64,000 bases of DNA from Wenyingzhuangia sp. 2_MG-2023 (GCF_030548295.1 NZ_JAUOSB010000013.1:22922-86921); one strand, 5' to 3'; counted from the stretch's first letter, positions 9,392 to 18,806 are shown. Numbers and translations: made by a program. Notes: generated by a model not told the origin, from the sequence alone.

Positions 9392-9712
9392 TTACTCTTT
9401 TTCAGATTCTTTATCATCTTCGTCTTCGTCGTCCGTCAACAAATCGTCATCTACATCTAAATCGTCTTCTTCTACAGCTGGTTCATCAGAGTCATCTTCG
9501 TTAAAATCTGTGATGGCTTTGTCTAATTTGGTTCCAACTTTTACCAAGTAAATATCGTCGTTTAATTTTATTTCGAGAGCTTCAATCAGTTCTCCTTTAT
9601 GATTTTTAAACTTTAATACGTCTCTATCAGTATATCCATCTGGGTAATCTTCCATGATGATGTTTAAAATTTCGTCAGTGACTTTGGTATGATCGATAAT
9701 AATTCTTTTCAT
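9392..9712 (-). CDS. Small acidic conserved protein of the speAB operon
   Basis: This 106-residue protein is not assigned to a function. Residues 1-70 look folded (MKRIIIDHTKVTDEILNII and an IEALEIKLNDDIYLVKVGTK beta-rich part). The last 35 residues are almost entirely Asp and Glu and probably disordered. It is the third gene in a minus-strand series after the decarboxylase and the agmatinase-like gene, starting 54 bases after the latter. The tail would make it strongly acidic, suggesting binding to a basic partner or polyamine; that is speculation. Confidence 0.75.
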   Translation of the reverse strand: MKRIIIDHTKVTDEILNIIMEDYPDGYTDRDVLKFKNHKGELIEALEIKLNDDIYLVKVGTKLDKAITDFNEDDSDEPAVEEDDLDVDDDLLTDDEDEDDKESEKE

Positions 9713-9766
9713 AAATAATAGTAACTTGTTTTTTGTTATGAGATATTAACTAATAGTCAGGGTTTT

Positions 9767-10702
9767 TTATTCTAAATCATCGTGAAACTTTCCAAGCTTG
9801 TTCTCTTTGCCGTTAAAGTCATTTTCATCTATACTTAAACCTTCGTCATCGTTGTTTAGTTCAAATTTATAGGTCAACATTTTATAGAACAATCTAGCAG
9901 CCAAGGCATTTGGTGTTTTGTTATTAGGATTTGGACACAATTCAACCATGTCAAAACCAACAACATTTTTTTCTGTAAATACTTTGTACAAAAAGTCAAG
10001 AGTTTCGTACCAAAACATACCTCCTTGCTCAGGATCTGATACTGATGGCATGATAGATGGATCCAAACTGTCTAAGTCAAAAGAGATAAAAACATTGTCT
10101 GTCATTGCTTCAATAGCAGTTTCCATCCAATAATCATTGGTTGCCAATTCATGCGCAAAGAAAACTTTTTCAGTATCTATAACTGTTTTTTCAATATGCT
10201 CCATGCTTCTAATACCAATCTGAACCAGGTTGGTTGCTTGACTTGCGTGATACATTGCACAAGCATTGTGTATTTTTTGACCGTTTACCTGTTTTTTTAG
10301 ATTTGCATGTGCATCTATATGTAACACGGTAAGGTTTTCAAAATGTTCGTTAAAAGCTTTGATAGTACCAATAGAAGTACTGTGCTCTCCACCCATTACA
10401 GTTACAAACTTTTTGGTTGTTAAATACGTTTTAACATTTTTATAAACCGCATTTAGCATTGCCTCGGGCGTTTCATTTTCTACAACAGGATCTGTTAAAT
10501 AGATTCCTTGTTTGTACACTTCAGAATCAGTTTCAATGTCATACAATTCCATGTGGTTTGATGCTTCTAAAAAAGCTTCTGGACCTTGATCTGCATTGGT
10601 TTTTAATGTGCTAGTACCGTTGTAAGGTACAGGGATGATAACTACATTAGCAGTTTCTTTCTTAGCGTACTCATTAGGGATTCCAGCGTAGTTAGTTTTC
10701 AT
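9767..10702 (-). CDS. speB: Agmatinase/arginase-family ureohydrolase with altered metal ligand
   Basis: This 311-residue protein has the ureohydrolase fold. Manganese-site motifs are GGEHS (His107), DAHAN (Asp130, His132, Asn134) and SFDLDSLDP (Asp209, Asp211). In working agmatinases the second motif is normally DAHxD; here the last aspartate is asparagine, checked in the DNA (codon AAT). The C-terminus (about 285-311) is an acidic extension. It overlaps the end of the arginine decarboxylase gene by 11 bases, so agmatine hydrolysis to putrescine and urea is the expected role. Reduced or changed activity is possible. Confidence 0.82.
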   Translation of the reverse strand: MKTNYAGIPNEYAKKETANVVIIPVPYNGTSTLKTNADQGPEAFLEASNHMELYDIETDSEVYKQGIYLTDPVVENETPEAMLNAVYKNVKTYLTTKKFVTVMGGEHSTSIGTIKAFNEHFENLTVLHIDAHANLKKQVNGQKIHNACAMYHASQATNLVQIGIRSMEHIEKTVIDTEKVFFAHELATNDYWMETAIEAMTDNVFISFDLDSLDPSIMPSVSDPEQGGMFWYETLDFLYKVFTEKNVVGFDMVELCPNPNNKTPNALAARLFYKMLTYKFELNNDDEGLSIDENDFNGKENKLGKFHDDLE

Positions 10703-12092
10703 ATCCTAATATGTTTAAAAATTCTTGATGTGTTTGTTTTTCTCTGAAAACGGTAGTTGTTATTGTACCATCTTCATTTTTGTTTAATATCAATTGTTTG
10801 GGTTGAGGAATCAAGCAGTGTTGCAAACCTCCAAAACCACCTATAGATTCTTGGTACGCACCTGTGTTAAAAAAACCAATGTACAAAGGTTCTTCAGGAT
10901 CGTAAGTGGGCAAATAAATAGCGTTACTGTGTTGTTCAGAATTGTAATAATCATCACTGTCACAGGTAAGACCACCTAAAAGCACTCTTTCATAACTTTC
11001 GTTCCATCGGTTGATTGGCAACATGATGAATCTTTTATTGATGGCCCATGAATCTGGCAATGTGGTAATGAAAGAGGAATCAATCATGTTCCACAATTCT
11101 CTATCGTTTTGTTGTTTTTGATACAGAACTTTGTAAAAATTGGCTCCACTTTCTCCTACAGTAAAACTTCCAAACTCAGTAAAAAGATGTGGAGTTTCAA
11201 CTCCCTCATCTCTACAAACAGTGTTGATTTGATTTACAATTTCGTCAATCATGTATTCGTAATCGTAATCAAAAGCAAGCGAAGTTTTGATAGGAAAACC
11301 TCCACCAATATTTAATGAATCTAGTGTAGGGCATATTTTTTTCAATGCAGTATACACCTTCAAACATTTGTGAAGTTCGTTCCAATAATATGCGTTGTCT
11401 TTGATTCCTGTATTGATGAAAAAATGCAACATCTTTAAATCTACATTAGGATTGTCTTCAATTTGTTTTTTGTAAAAAGGAACAATGTTTTTGTAACCAA
11501 TACCCAATCTAGAAGTATAGAATTCAAATTTTGGTTCTTCTTCCGAAGCAATTCTAATTCCAACACTAAATTTTCCATTGATTTCTTCTTCTAACAAAGA
11601 CAATTCTTCATAATTATCAATGATAGGAACACAGTTTTTATGTTTGTTATTGATCAAATCAGCAATGTTAGAAATGTATTGCTCTCTTTTAAATCCGTTA
11701 CAAATCACAAAAGTGTCTTTGTTTATTTTACCAGATTGAACCAGTGCGTTGACAATATTAATGTCAAAAGCAGAAGAGGTTTCAATATGGATATTGTTTT
11801 TCAAAGCTTCATCCAAAATGTGTTTAAAATGTGAGCTTTTGGTACAATAAGAGTAGAAATACTTTCCCTGATAATTGTGTTTTTCAAAAGCATTTTGAAA
11901 CCATTTTTGGGTTTTTTGAATGTTTTCAGAAATTTTTGGAAGGTAAGTAATCTTTAAAGGAGTACCGTGTTCTTTTATAATTTCAGAAACATCTATGTCG
12001 TGAAACATTAATTCATGTTTCTTGTTTAATTTAAATTCGTCTTGAGGAAAGAAAAATGTTTGATCTATTAAATCTATATATTTATTTCGCAT
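10692..12092 (-). CDS. speA: Arginine decarboxylase-type PLP fold III decarboxylase
   Basis: This 466-residue cytosolic enzyme has the alanine-racemase-like barrel and C-terminal beta domain. Key residues are Lys85 (YSYCTKSS) for the pyridoxal phosphate Schiff base, His223 (LHFFINTG), the phosphate-binding GGG at 263-265, Glu306 (TEFGS), and the catalytic Cys377-Asp378 pair in LTCDSDD. It is shorter than the E. coli biosynthetic enzyme (about 650 residues), as usual for the compact Bacteroidota form. Coupling to the agmatinase-like gene by an 11-base overlap supports arginine as substrate. Diaminopimelate or ornithine decarboxylase is less likely. Confidence 0.88.
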   Translation of the reverse strand: MRNKYIDLIDQTFFFPQDEFKLNKKHELMFHDIDVSEIIKEHGTPLKITYLPKISENIQKTQKWFQNAFEKHNYQGKYFYSYCTKSSHFKHILDEALKNNIHIETSSAFDINIVNALVQSGKINKDTFVICNGFKREQYISNIADLINNKHKNCVPIIDNYEELSLLEEEINGKFSVGIRIASEEEPKFEFYTSRLGIGYKNIVPFYKKQIEDNPNVDLKMLHFFINTGIKDNAYYWNELHKCLKVYTALKKICPTLDSLNIGGGFPIKTSLAFDYDYEYMIDEIVNQINTVCRDEGVETPHLFTEFGSFTVGESGANFYKVLYQKQQNDRELWNMIDSSFITTLPDSWAINKRFIMLPINRWNESYERVLLGGLTCDSDDYYNSEQHSNAIYLPTYDPEEPLYIGFFNTGAYQESIGGFGGLQHCLIPQPKQLILNKNEDGTITTTVFREKQTHQEFLNILGYEN

Positions 12093-12159
12093 TTAATTTA
12101 TTAATTTTTTTGAACTGTTATTTTGTTAAATAAAAGGTGTTAAATTTCTAATAAAATAA

Positions 12160-12355
12160 ATGAGGGCTACACCCTAATCACAAGGTACACGTGCCTTAAC
12201 CTTAATACTTTTAAAGGTTGGTTGGTAAAAAGGAACAATTTTGAAGAAAACTTTTTTATTCCGTTATGACTACTTGCCATATTGCATCTGCTAAACATCT
12301 TCGTGCAGATACAACCGAAAAATAAAAACATGAACATTTTTTTTGATTGTATATA
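12160..12355 (-). ncRNA. Possible structured small RNA between speA and the oligopeptidase gene
   Basis: This segment of the 423-base gap is less AT-rich than its flanks and dense in inverted repeats. Examples are ATCTGC/GCAGAT (12285-12310), GGTTG/CAACC closing about 100 bases (12213-12317), AACCTT/AAAGGTT (12200-12219), AAGG/CCTT (12183-12196) and GGG/CCC (12164-12173). On the minus strand a TATTTTTG -7 box (complement of 12360-12367) lies just upstream. The open frame across it (12167-12574 minus) has no protein-like character. A 6S-like or other flavobacterial RNA is possible, and so is a long leader of speA. Strand and ends are uncertain. Confidence 0.35.
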
Positions 12356-12515
12356 AGAGCAAAAATAATTTTTTTTTTGAACTGTAAAACTAATTTGATA
12401 AAAAAGTAGTAAAAAATATAAATAAATGTTTTTTGTCATCAAACATTCTGATATACAGTGTTTTGAGGTGTGGTTTAAAATCTTAATTTTGAGTGTGAAT
12501 CCAAATAGATTTATC

Positions 12516-14720
12516 ATGAAATATCCATTTATAAGTGTTATAACGTTTAGAAAGTATCTTAAAAGAAGTAGCACAATCCTTGTTGGATTTATTACTTTTA
12601 CGGCCTTAATTAAATGTCATAAAATGAAGGTGATAAAAGCTCCAATAGCAGAGAAGATTCCAATGAAGCTAATCAAACACAAAGATGTTAGAGAGGATAA
12701 TTATTATTGGTTACGTTTGTCAGATACAGAAAAGGATGCTGAAATTCCTTCTGAAAAGACTCAAAAAGTACTCACATATTTAAGTGAAGAAAATGCCTTT
12801 TATGAAGAGGAAACAAAACATACATTAACATTTCAAGAAGATTTATTTCAAGAAATGAAAAGCAGAATTAAAGAAGATGATAGTTCTGTACCCTATTTTA
12901 AAAACGGATATTATTACATTACTCGTTATGATTTAGGAAAACAATATCCTGTATACACCCGTAAAAAAGAATCTTTGGATGCCGAAGAGGAAGTTTTGCT
13001 AGATGTAAATGTATTGGCAGAAGGATATGAGTATTTTGATGTTGGTGGTTTGTCTGTAACAGGCGATAATAAAATGTTGGTTTACAGCACAGATGAAACT
13101 GGACGTAGGCAATACACTTTACGTTTTAAGAATTTAGAAACGGGAGAGGTATTAAAAGACATGGTGGAATTTACCACGGGTTCTGCAACTTGGTCTAATG
13201 ACAATCAAACGTTGTTTTACAACAAAAAAGATCATGTAACGCTTAGAAGTGACAAAGTTTACAGACATGTATTAGGAACATCAACAGGAACAGATGTTTT
13301 GGTCTATCATGAAAAAGATGAAACGTACAATGTTTATGTAGGAATCACAAAATCTAAAAAATATTTGATGATTGGTTCTTACAGTACAATGCAGACAGAA
13401 TATCAATTTCTAGATGCGAACAATCCAACAGGATCGTTTACATTGTTTCAAGAAAGAGAAAAAGATTTAGAGTACAGCATCATGCATTATGGAGATGCTT
13501 TTTACATTCTTACCAATAAAGACGGAGCTACCAATTTTAAATTGATGAAAACTCCTGAAAATGCAACTGCAAAAGAAAATTGGGTAGATGTGATTCCGCA
13601 TAGAGACCAAGTTTTGTTAGAAGATATTACTATTTTTAAAGACTTTTTGGTTTTAGAAGAAAGAGAAGAAGGCTTGAGTAAAATTAGAATCATACGTTGG
13701 GACGGTTCACAAGATTATTATTTGCCTTTTAGCGAAGAAACCTATGCTGCTTACGTGTATAGCAATCCTGAGTTTGATACTGAATGGTTGAGGTATGGTT
13801 ACAATTCTATGACAACACCAAGTTCTGTGATTGATTTTAACATGGTAAGCCAAGAGAAAAACATCAAGAAAGAACAAGAAGTATTAGGAGGAAAGTTTGA
13901 TAAGAACAATTACACCAGTCAACGTATTTGGGTGCCTGCAAGAGATGGTAAAAAAGTAGCACTGTCTATTGTACACAGAAAAGATATTGAAGTGGATGAA
14001 AACACTCCAGTTTTAATGTATGCATATGGATCTTACGGACACACAGTAGATGATAGTTTTAGCACCACACGTTTGAGTTTGTTAGACAGAGGTTTTGTAT
14101 TTGCATTGGCACACATACGCGGTTCAGAATATTTAGGTAGAGCTTGGTACGAAGACGGTAAATTGTTAACTAAGAAAAATACGTTTAACGACTTTGTAGA
14201 TTGTGCAAAATATTTGGTTAATGCCAAAATGACTTCCCCAGAACATTTGTATGCTATGGGAGGTTCTGCAGGAGGATTGTTGATGGGAGCTGTGTCTAAT
14301 ATGAACCCAGAATTGTTCAACGGAATTATATCTGCTGTACCTTTTGTAGATGTAGTAACCACAATGTTGGATGAAAGTATTCCATTGACTACTGGGGAAT
14401 ATGATGAATGGGGAAATCCAAACGAAAAAGAGTATTATGATTATATAAAATCCTACTCTCCGTACGATAATATTGAAGCTAAAGCATATCCTAATATGTT
14501 AATTACAACTGGTTTGCACGATTCTCAGGTGCAATATTGGGAACCTGCAAAATACATTGCAAAGTTGAGAGCGTTAAAAACAGATCAGAACAAACTGTAT
14601 TTACACACCAATATGGAAGCAGGACACGGAGGTGCTTCTGGTAGATTTGATGCATTAAAAGAAATAGCCGAAGAATATACGTTTATTTTAGATTTAGAAG
14701 GATTGGTTTCCTCAAAATAG
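12516..14720 (+). CDS. ptrB: Prolyl oligopeptidase-family serine peptidase (oligopeptidase B type, S9A)
   Basis: This protein is 734 residues from the chosen start. An N-terminal beta-propeller (about 50-440) is followed by an alpha/beta-hydrolase domain. The catalytic triad is Ser584 in GGSAGG, Asp669 in LHDSQVQYWEP and His704 in EAGHGGASGR. The FALAHIRGSEYLGRAWYEDGK stretch (centred near 535) is typical of oligopeptidase B, which cleaves short peptides after basic residues. The frame is open from 12426. I chose 12516 because it gives a short hydrophobic segment ending in a cysteine (IKC), perhaps a lipid anchor. The next Met (12624) would give a cytosolic form. Confidence 0.9.
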   Translation: MKYPFISVITFRKYLKRSSTILVGFITFTALIKCHKMKVIKAPIAEKIPMKLIKHKDVREDNYYWLRLSDTEKDAEIPSEKTQKVLTYLSEENAFYEEETKHTLTFQEDLFQEMKSRIKEDDSSVPYFKNGYYYITRYDLGKQYPVYTRKKESLDAEEEVLLDVNVLAEGYEYFDVGGLSVTGDNKMLVYSTDETGRRQYTLRFKNLETGEVLKDMVEFTTGSATWSNDNQTLFYNKKDHVTLRSDKVYRHVLGTSTGTDVLVYHEKDETYNVYVGITKSKKYLMIGSYSTMQTEYQFLDANNPTGSFTLFQEREKDLEYSIMHYGDAFYILTNKDGATNFKLMKTPENATAKENWVDVIPHRDQVLLEDITIFKDFLVLEEREEGLSKIRIIRWDGSQDYYLPFSEETYAAYVYSNPEFDTEWLRYGYNSMTTPSSVIDFNMVSQEKNIKKEQEVLGGKFDKNNYTSQRIWVPARDGKKVALSIVHRKDIEVDENTPVLMYAYGSYGHTVDDSFSTTRLSLLDRGFVFALAHIRGSEYLGRAWYEDGKLLTKKNTFNDFVDCAKYLVNAKMTSPEHLYAMGGSAGGLLMGAVSNMNPELFNGIISAVPFVDVVTTMLDESIPLTTGEYDEWGNPNEKEYYDYIKSYSPYDNIEAKAYPNMLITTGLHDSQVQYWEPAKYIAKLRALKTDQNKLYLHTNMEAGHGGASGRFDALKEIAEEYTFILDLEGLVSSK

Positions 14721-14735
14721 AAATAACAAGAAAAT

Positions 14736-14772
14736 AAAAAAGGCTGTAAAATTAATTTTACAGCCTTTTTTT
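14736..14772. terminator. Bidirectional terminator
   Basis: A long stem formed by AAAAAAGGCTGTAAAAT (14736-14752) and its complement up to 14772, ending in a T-run, lies between the convergent oligopeptidase gene and the small lipoprotein gene that ends the left susCDE operon. Confidence 0.9.
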
Positions 14773-14788
14773 ATGAATTGAAAAAATA

Positions 14789-15229
14789 CTAATTGTAAAT
14801 TTCTTCTATGGAAATAGCAACATTATTATAGTTGCTAATAGTTCCGTTATTGTTTTCGCTTAAAGTTACCATTCCTGTAGTTTTATCTCCAGTTACGGTG
14901 TAAATAATTTCTTGGTTGATGATAGAATCATCTTCTTGCGTTTCAGGAACCAGTTTGGTTACGCTAAAGTTGTAATCAGTATCTGTAGAGTTGTCTGTGT
15001 AATTGCTAGAAACATATTTGGTCAATTTAGTTTCTGATTTAAACTCAATTATAATTGCTTCTTCTTTATAAATATTAATTTTTGTAGGGTTATTATCTCC
15101 TAAGTTGGTCAAAGAATAAATTTCAACTAATTTGATGTCAGGTTGATCTTCAAACAAAGTGTTTTTTTGGCAGCTAAAGATTAAAATAGCAACAAACAAT
15201 AATGCTAGGTTCTTTATGATGTTTTTCAT
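14789..15229 (-). CDS. Small lipoprotein, last gene of left susCDE operon
   Basis: This 146-residue protein begins with a lipoprotein signal peptide (lipobox IFSC, Cys20). The remainder is beta-rich, with a clear VTGDKTTGMVTLSE motif near residue 112. It is paralogous to the 150-residue product at 38821-39273, which holds the same position in the mirrored operon and shares ISGDKTTGEGTLA and the ending EVYN/EIYN. No known family is recognised. An accessory glycan-binding or SusCD-stabilising role is inferred from position. A hairpin precedes it. Confidence 0.8.
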   Translation of the reverse strand: MKNIIKNLALLFVAILIFSCQKNTLFEDQPDIKLVEIYSLTNLGDNNPTKINIYKEEAIIIEFKSETKLTKYVSSNYTDNSTDTDYNFSVTKLVPETQEDDSIINQEIIYTVTGDKTTGMVTLSENNNGTISNYNNVAISIEEIYN

Positions 15230-15243
15230 TTTTTTTAATTTTA

Positions 15244-15275
15244 AACTACTCCTCTGTACAAACAGAGAAGTAGTT
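15244..15275 (-). promoter_or_regulatory. Intra-operon hairpin before the small lipoprotein gene
   Basis: The arms AACTACTcCTCTGT (15244-15257) and ACAGAGaAGTAGTT (15262-15275) form a 13-pair stem with one mismatch and an ACAA loop. It lies between the SusE-like and lipoprotein genes, 14 bases before the latter. No U-run follows, so it is more likely an mRNA processing or stability element, or a partial attenuator. A different sequence with the same shape occupies the same place in the right operon. Confidence 0.65.
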
Positions 15276-15284
15276 GATTTGTGT

Positions 15285-16979
15285 TTAAGGTCTTAGTTCA
15301 ATAACTATTAAAGAAATATCATCTATGTACAATTTCTGTGCTCCTGTTACCCCTGGGTTTAAGGCAGATAAAATTCTTAACTGAAATGCAGCATCAGTTG
15401 GCACATCTCCAGTAAAAACAACTTCTTGTTTTAATTCTACCCATTTACCTCTTTCTAGACTTTCTAAATCCCAATCTTTTTGAACCCATGTAGGTTTGTT
15501 AATAATAGTTCTAAACGCTTTGATATCTGAACCGGATTCAATAAATAATTTTAAAGACATCGAGTAAGTTCCTGCTGCTATACCATCTGGTGCTGCAAAG
15601 GCACTAGAGCTAATGAATGGTGTGGGGAAAGGGTTTGCATCTGTAGATTCAAATTTCATACTAGCACTTCCGCTTGCAAATTTATCAGTAGTTCTTTCAT
15701 AATAGTAACCGCTTCCGTATGAGTTTCCGCCACCTACCCAATAAGTAGAGGCAAATGCTTTATTGGCAGCAGAATCACTATCTTCAAATCCGCTATTAAA
15801 GCTTAAAACATTGTTTCCAAAGTATGGTGTAACTGTAACAGGACTAACAAAGTCTTCTAAAGATCTTTCATCAGAAGAAGCTATAGTTCCTCCGGCATAA
15901 CTTACAGTTATTTCATCAGAGTTATAGATTGGATCATTTAGAGTTAATTCAATATATGTAGCATCTGATTCGCTAACTTTGGCATTTTTAACGGCAATAT
16001 TTTGATCAAAAGTTCCGTTTTTTACATGTACCGTAAAGAAACTTTCTTGTGCTGTAAAAGGTACCAGTTCTCCAGTAACCTGAAAACGCAATATTTCCTC
16101 TTTAGTCTCTTTAATTTGTCCGTTAATTGTAAATGGTTGTGAAGATTTGATCACTTTTACTAGTAAAGGAATAATTTTTTCTGTGGATGCATTAGGATAA
16201 GTACGACCAATGTTGGTTCTATTTACTAATATATTTCCTGCTTCAAAAGTTCCCAATTTAAAAAATTTGATAGTAGCTGTTTCTCCATTTGCAGTAGTAG
16301 GACTTCCATTAGGAATGGTCCATTTTCTTGAATTAGGTCTTCCAATTTCACTTAAGTCTTCAAAAGTTAAAGCACCACCAGCTTCTACCTCTACAACTGG
16401 CCAATCTTCTTTGTTAGAAAGGCTAGGAATACTATCTGCTGTAACCACACATTTTTCAGTAGTTCCTTGTAAAATTCTAAAAGAGGGTTTAATATGGTCA
16501 AAAACATCAAAAGTAAAAGTAGTGTCAATAACATATAAATCACCAACTTTTTTAGACTCTAACGTACCAATACTTGTTTTGTGTGACACGGGAGAAGTAT
16601 AGGTGTTGAATAATCGTACCTTATTAAGTCCTGGTTTTCTGAAGAATACGTGAATTTTTGCATCTTTAGAAATGGTGTCATTGTTTTTGATAAATAAAGG
16701 TAGAGAATCACTAGCTGTAAACCTTTCTCTTAAAAAATTATTTCCTTTCTCTATAACCCATCTATGGTCTGTTAATCCTTGTGATAAATCAACAAAGCTT
16801 ATATAACTATCAATATTTATCAATAATTGATCTTCTTTTGGAGTTAATGGATTGAATCCAATAATCCATGAGGTGTCATGTAGATCATTGTCAGGTGCGT
16901 TGTAATCAAGATATTCTTCATTACAGCTCACTAACAATAGAAAGCTAAGCATGAGTATGTTTGCTATTTTATTTTTCAT
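15285..16979 (-). CDS. SusE/SusF-like surface glycan-binding lipoprotein (left operon)
   Basis: This 564-residue lipoprotein (lipobox LVSC, Cys19) is encoded 27 bases after susD. It appears to hold several beta-sandwich domains. A PKD-like pair covers about 40-280 (SYISFVDLSQGLTDHRWVIE, then GALTFEDLSEIGRPNSRKW), and a C-terminal carbohydrate-binding-like module starts at SFNSGFEDSD and ends YIDDISLIVIELRP. It is collinear with, and about as long as, the 553-residue paralogue at 37095-38756. The presumed role is to hold polysaccharide at the cell surface for the SusCD importer. The ligand is unknown. Confidence 0.82.
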   Translation of the reverse strand: MKNKIANILMLSFLLLVSCNEEYLDYNAPDNDLHDTSWIIGFNPLTPKEDQLLINIDSYISFVDLSQGLTDHRWVIEKGNNFLRERFTASDSLPLFIKNNDTISKDAKIHVFFRKPGLNKVRLFNTYTSPVSHKTSIGTLESKKVGDLYVIDTTFTFDVFDHIKPSFRILQGTTEKCVVTADSIPSLSNKEDWPVVEVEAGGALTFEDLSEIGRPNSRKWTIPNGSPTTANGETATIKFFKLGTFEAGNILVNRTNIGRTYPNASTEKIIPLLVKVIKSSQPFTINGQIKETKEEILRFQVTGELVPFTAQESFFTVHVKNGTFDQNIAVKNAKVSESDATYIELTLNDPIYNSDEITVSYAGGTIASSDERSLEDFVSPVTVTPYFGNNVLSFNSGFEDSDSAANKAFASTYWVGGGNSYGSGYYYERTTDKFASGSASMKFESTDANPFPTPFISSSAFAAPDGIAAGTYSMSLKLFIESGSDIKAFRTIINKPTWVQKDWDLESLERGKWVELKQEVVFTGDVPTDAAFQLRILSALNPGVTGAQKLYIDDISLIVIELRP

Positions 16980-17006
16980 CTTATTGGTTTTTAAGTGTTA
17001 CGAATA

Positions 17007-18806
17007 CTAATCGATTAAACTATTTGAATTGGTCTCTTTTGATGGAATTGGATAATATGTGTGCAATTCTTCATCAAAATTTTGTGCTGCTAAATCGTAT
17101 TCATAATTAATAACTTGTCTTTGGTCAACTAGAGGACTAGGTATTTGATCTGTAATTGAAGGATAGTTTTGTTTTAACTTAGTAGCTCCATTCTCATCTA
17201 CATAGCTAAAGTTTACTCCATATAGTGTAAGGTCTGCTAATTCTTGTAAACGCTCTTTAAAGCCATAATTGTCAGATTTTTTCCATCTGATAAAATCAAG
17301 CCAACGGATATCATGTCCTTCTGCACCTAATTCTAATGGTTTTTCAATTCTCATAAAACGATCCATTAAAGTAGATTCATCATAAGTAACATCATCATAA
17401 GTTTTACTGGTGTCTCCGTTAGAAGGCCCTAATAAAATCAATCCCCATCTGGCTCTAATTTTATTGATTAACACAATAGCCCCATCAACATCACCTGTTT
17501 TTATTTTACATTCTGCTAAGTTTAGAATTACTTCAGACAATCTGTTTAATGTTAGGTTTTTAGCAGAAAAAGGAGCTCCGTTTGGTACTTGATTTTCTGC
17601 GGAATAAAGATCGTGGTTAGAGTATTTTTTCCACCAAGCAAATCCTCCCCAGGCAACACCGTTAAAAGCAGGTCCAGTAGCTAATGTAGTAGGTTTTTCA
17701 TAATAAGTAGTTTGATAGTCTTCTACAACAGCCATCATAGATGAACATCTTAAAGGAACATTTCTTAATTTTTTAGTTTCATCAACTGGGTCTATATAGT
17801 AGTTTCTTTGATCTAATGGATCTTTAGGTTCTGATTTGTATGCAAAAGCAGCCCAAGCAGGACCAGATGCTGTGTTAGAAGTGTTACCAACGGTATATAA
17901 GGCTAGTAAACTAGTACCTGTGGAACCATCCCATTGAGAATAGTTTAAGTTTACATTGTCTGATGTGAAGTTTACTTCTAGAATAGATTCACTGTTAAAT
18001 TCCCCAGCGGTCGTAAACATTTTGTCCAAATCTGTTTCTAATTCATAACCATGATTGTCAATAACATCTTGGTAATAAGTTGCTGCAGTAGCGTAGTCCA
18101 ACTCGTTTAAATAGGTGTTTCCTAAAATAGTTGCAGCCGCACCAGCTGTTACTTTAGATTGATCGTTATCAGGGTATTCTCCTTTTTTGTACAAATTGGC
18201 ATAAGCAAATTCTAAATCCTTACGGATAAAAGTAAGTACATCTGCTGCATCTGATAAAGGAAGTTCATACTCTTGTGGAGTTGTAGGAATTTGATCTCTA
18301 ATAATGATGTTTCCTTTGTTAAAACTAGTGTACAAATAGTAGTGAAACAAACCTCTGAAAAAACGAGCTTGAGCCATTTGAGAAGTCCAGTCTTCAGAAT
18401 CAGTTACATCGTTTTGTATGTTTTCTAAAGCTTGAATTACTTGATTGGCTCTAAAGATACCCGTGTAATTCGCCTCCCATTTGTCATTAACCTTATCAGA
18501 TGTAGCTGTGTAGGTATGGATGTAGAATTGAGAAGGAGATGCTGGAATAGGTCTGTTTAAAGAAGGATACCCCATGTCTGATCGTAACATTTCTTCAGGA
18601 ATGTTTACAATTGCTGGATGATACAATATTTTATAGGTAGCATTTAGACCTATTTGAGTTTCTTTTAAATTTCTCCAGAAATTAGTAATGGAAACTTCAT
18701 TTGGATTCTCTTGTTCTAAAAAATCATGTTTAAAATCCTCACTACATGAGGTAGTAAGTACTAACGTAAAAGATATAATAACAAGTTTTAAAATTGTGTT
18801 TTTCAT
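17007..18806 (-). CDS. SusD/RagB-type starch-binding-like lipoprotein (left operon)
   Basis: This 599-residue lipoprotein (lipobox TTSC, Cys21) has the SusD N-terminal TPR-like region with AQARFFRGLFHYYLY (near 145) and the C-terminal RagB part with LNRLSEVILNLAECKIKTGD (near 425), a LINKIRARWG helix and EGHDIRWLDFIRW. It starts 12 bases after susC. Its paralogue is at 35273-37081. It forms the lid of the SusC transporter and binds the glycan outside the cell. Confidence 0.95.
   Translation of the reverse strand: MKNTILKLVIISFTLVLTTSCSEDFKHDFLEQENPNEVSITNFWRNLKETQIGLNATYKILYHPAIVNIPEEMLRSDMGYPSLNRPIPASPSQFYIHTYTATSDKVNDKWEANYTGIFRANQVIQALENIQNDVTDSEDWTSQMAQARFFRGLFHYYLYTSFNKGNIIIRDQIPTTPQEYELPLSDAADVLTFIRKDLEFAYANLYKKGEYPDNDQSKVTAGAAATILGNTYLNELDYATAATYYQDVIDNHGYELETDLDKMFTTAGEFNSESILEVNFTSDNVNLNYSQWDGSTGTSLLALYTVGNTSNTASGPAWAAFAYKSEPKDPLDQRNYYIDPVDETKKLRNVPLRCSSMMAVVEDYQTTYYEKPTTLATGPAFNGVAWGGFAWWKKYSNHDLYSAENQVPNGAPFSAKNLTLNRLSEVILNLAECKIKTGDVDGAIVLINKIRARWGLILLGPSNGDTSKTYDDVTYDESTLMDRFMRIEKPLELGAEGHDIRWLDFIRWKKSDNYGFKERLQELADLTLYGVNFSYVDENGATKLKQNYPSITDQIPSPLVDQRQVINYEYDLAAQNFDEELHTYYPIPSKETNSNSLID

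Noticed and set aside
12167..12574. 135-residue minus-strand open frame over the speA/oligopeptidase gap
   Set aside because: Composition is dominated by Leu, Phe, Ile, Cys and Ser without protein-like pattern, and it overlaps the 5' part of the oligopeptidase frame. It is more likely an accident over a structured RNA.
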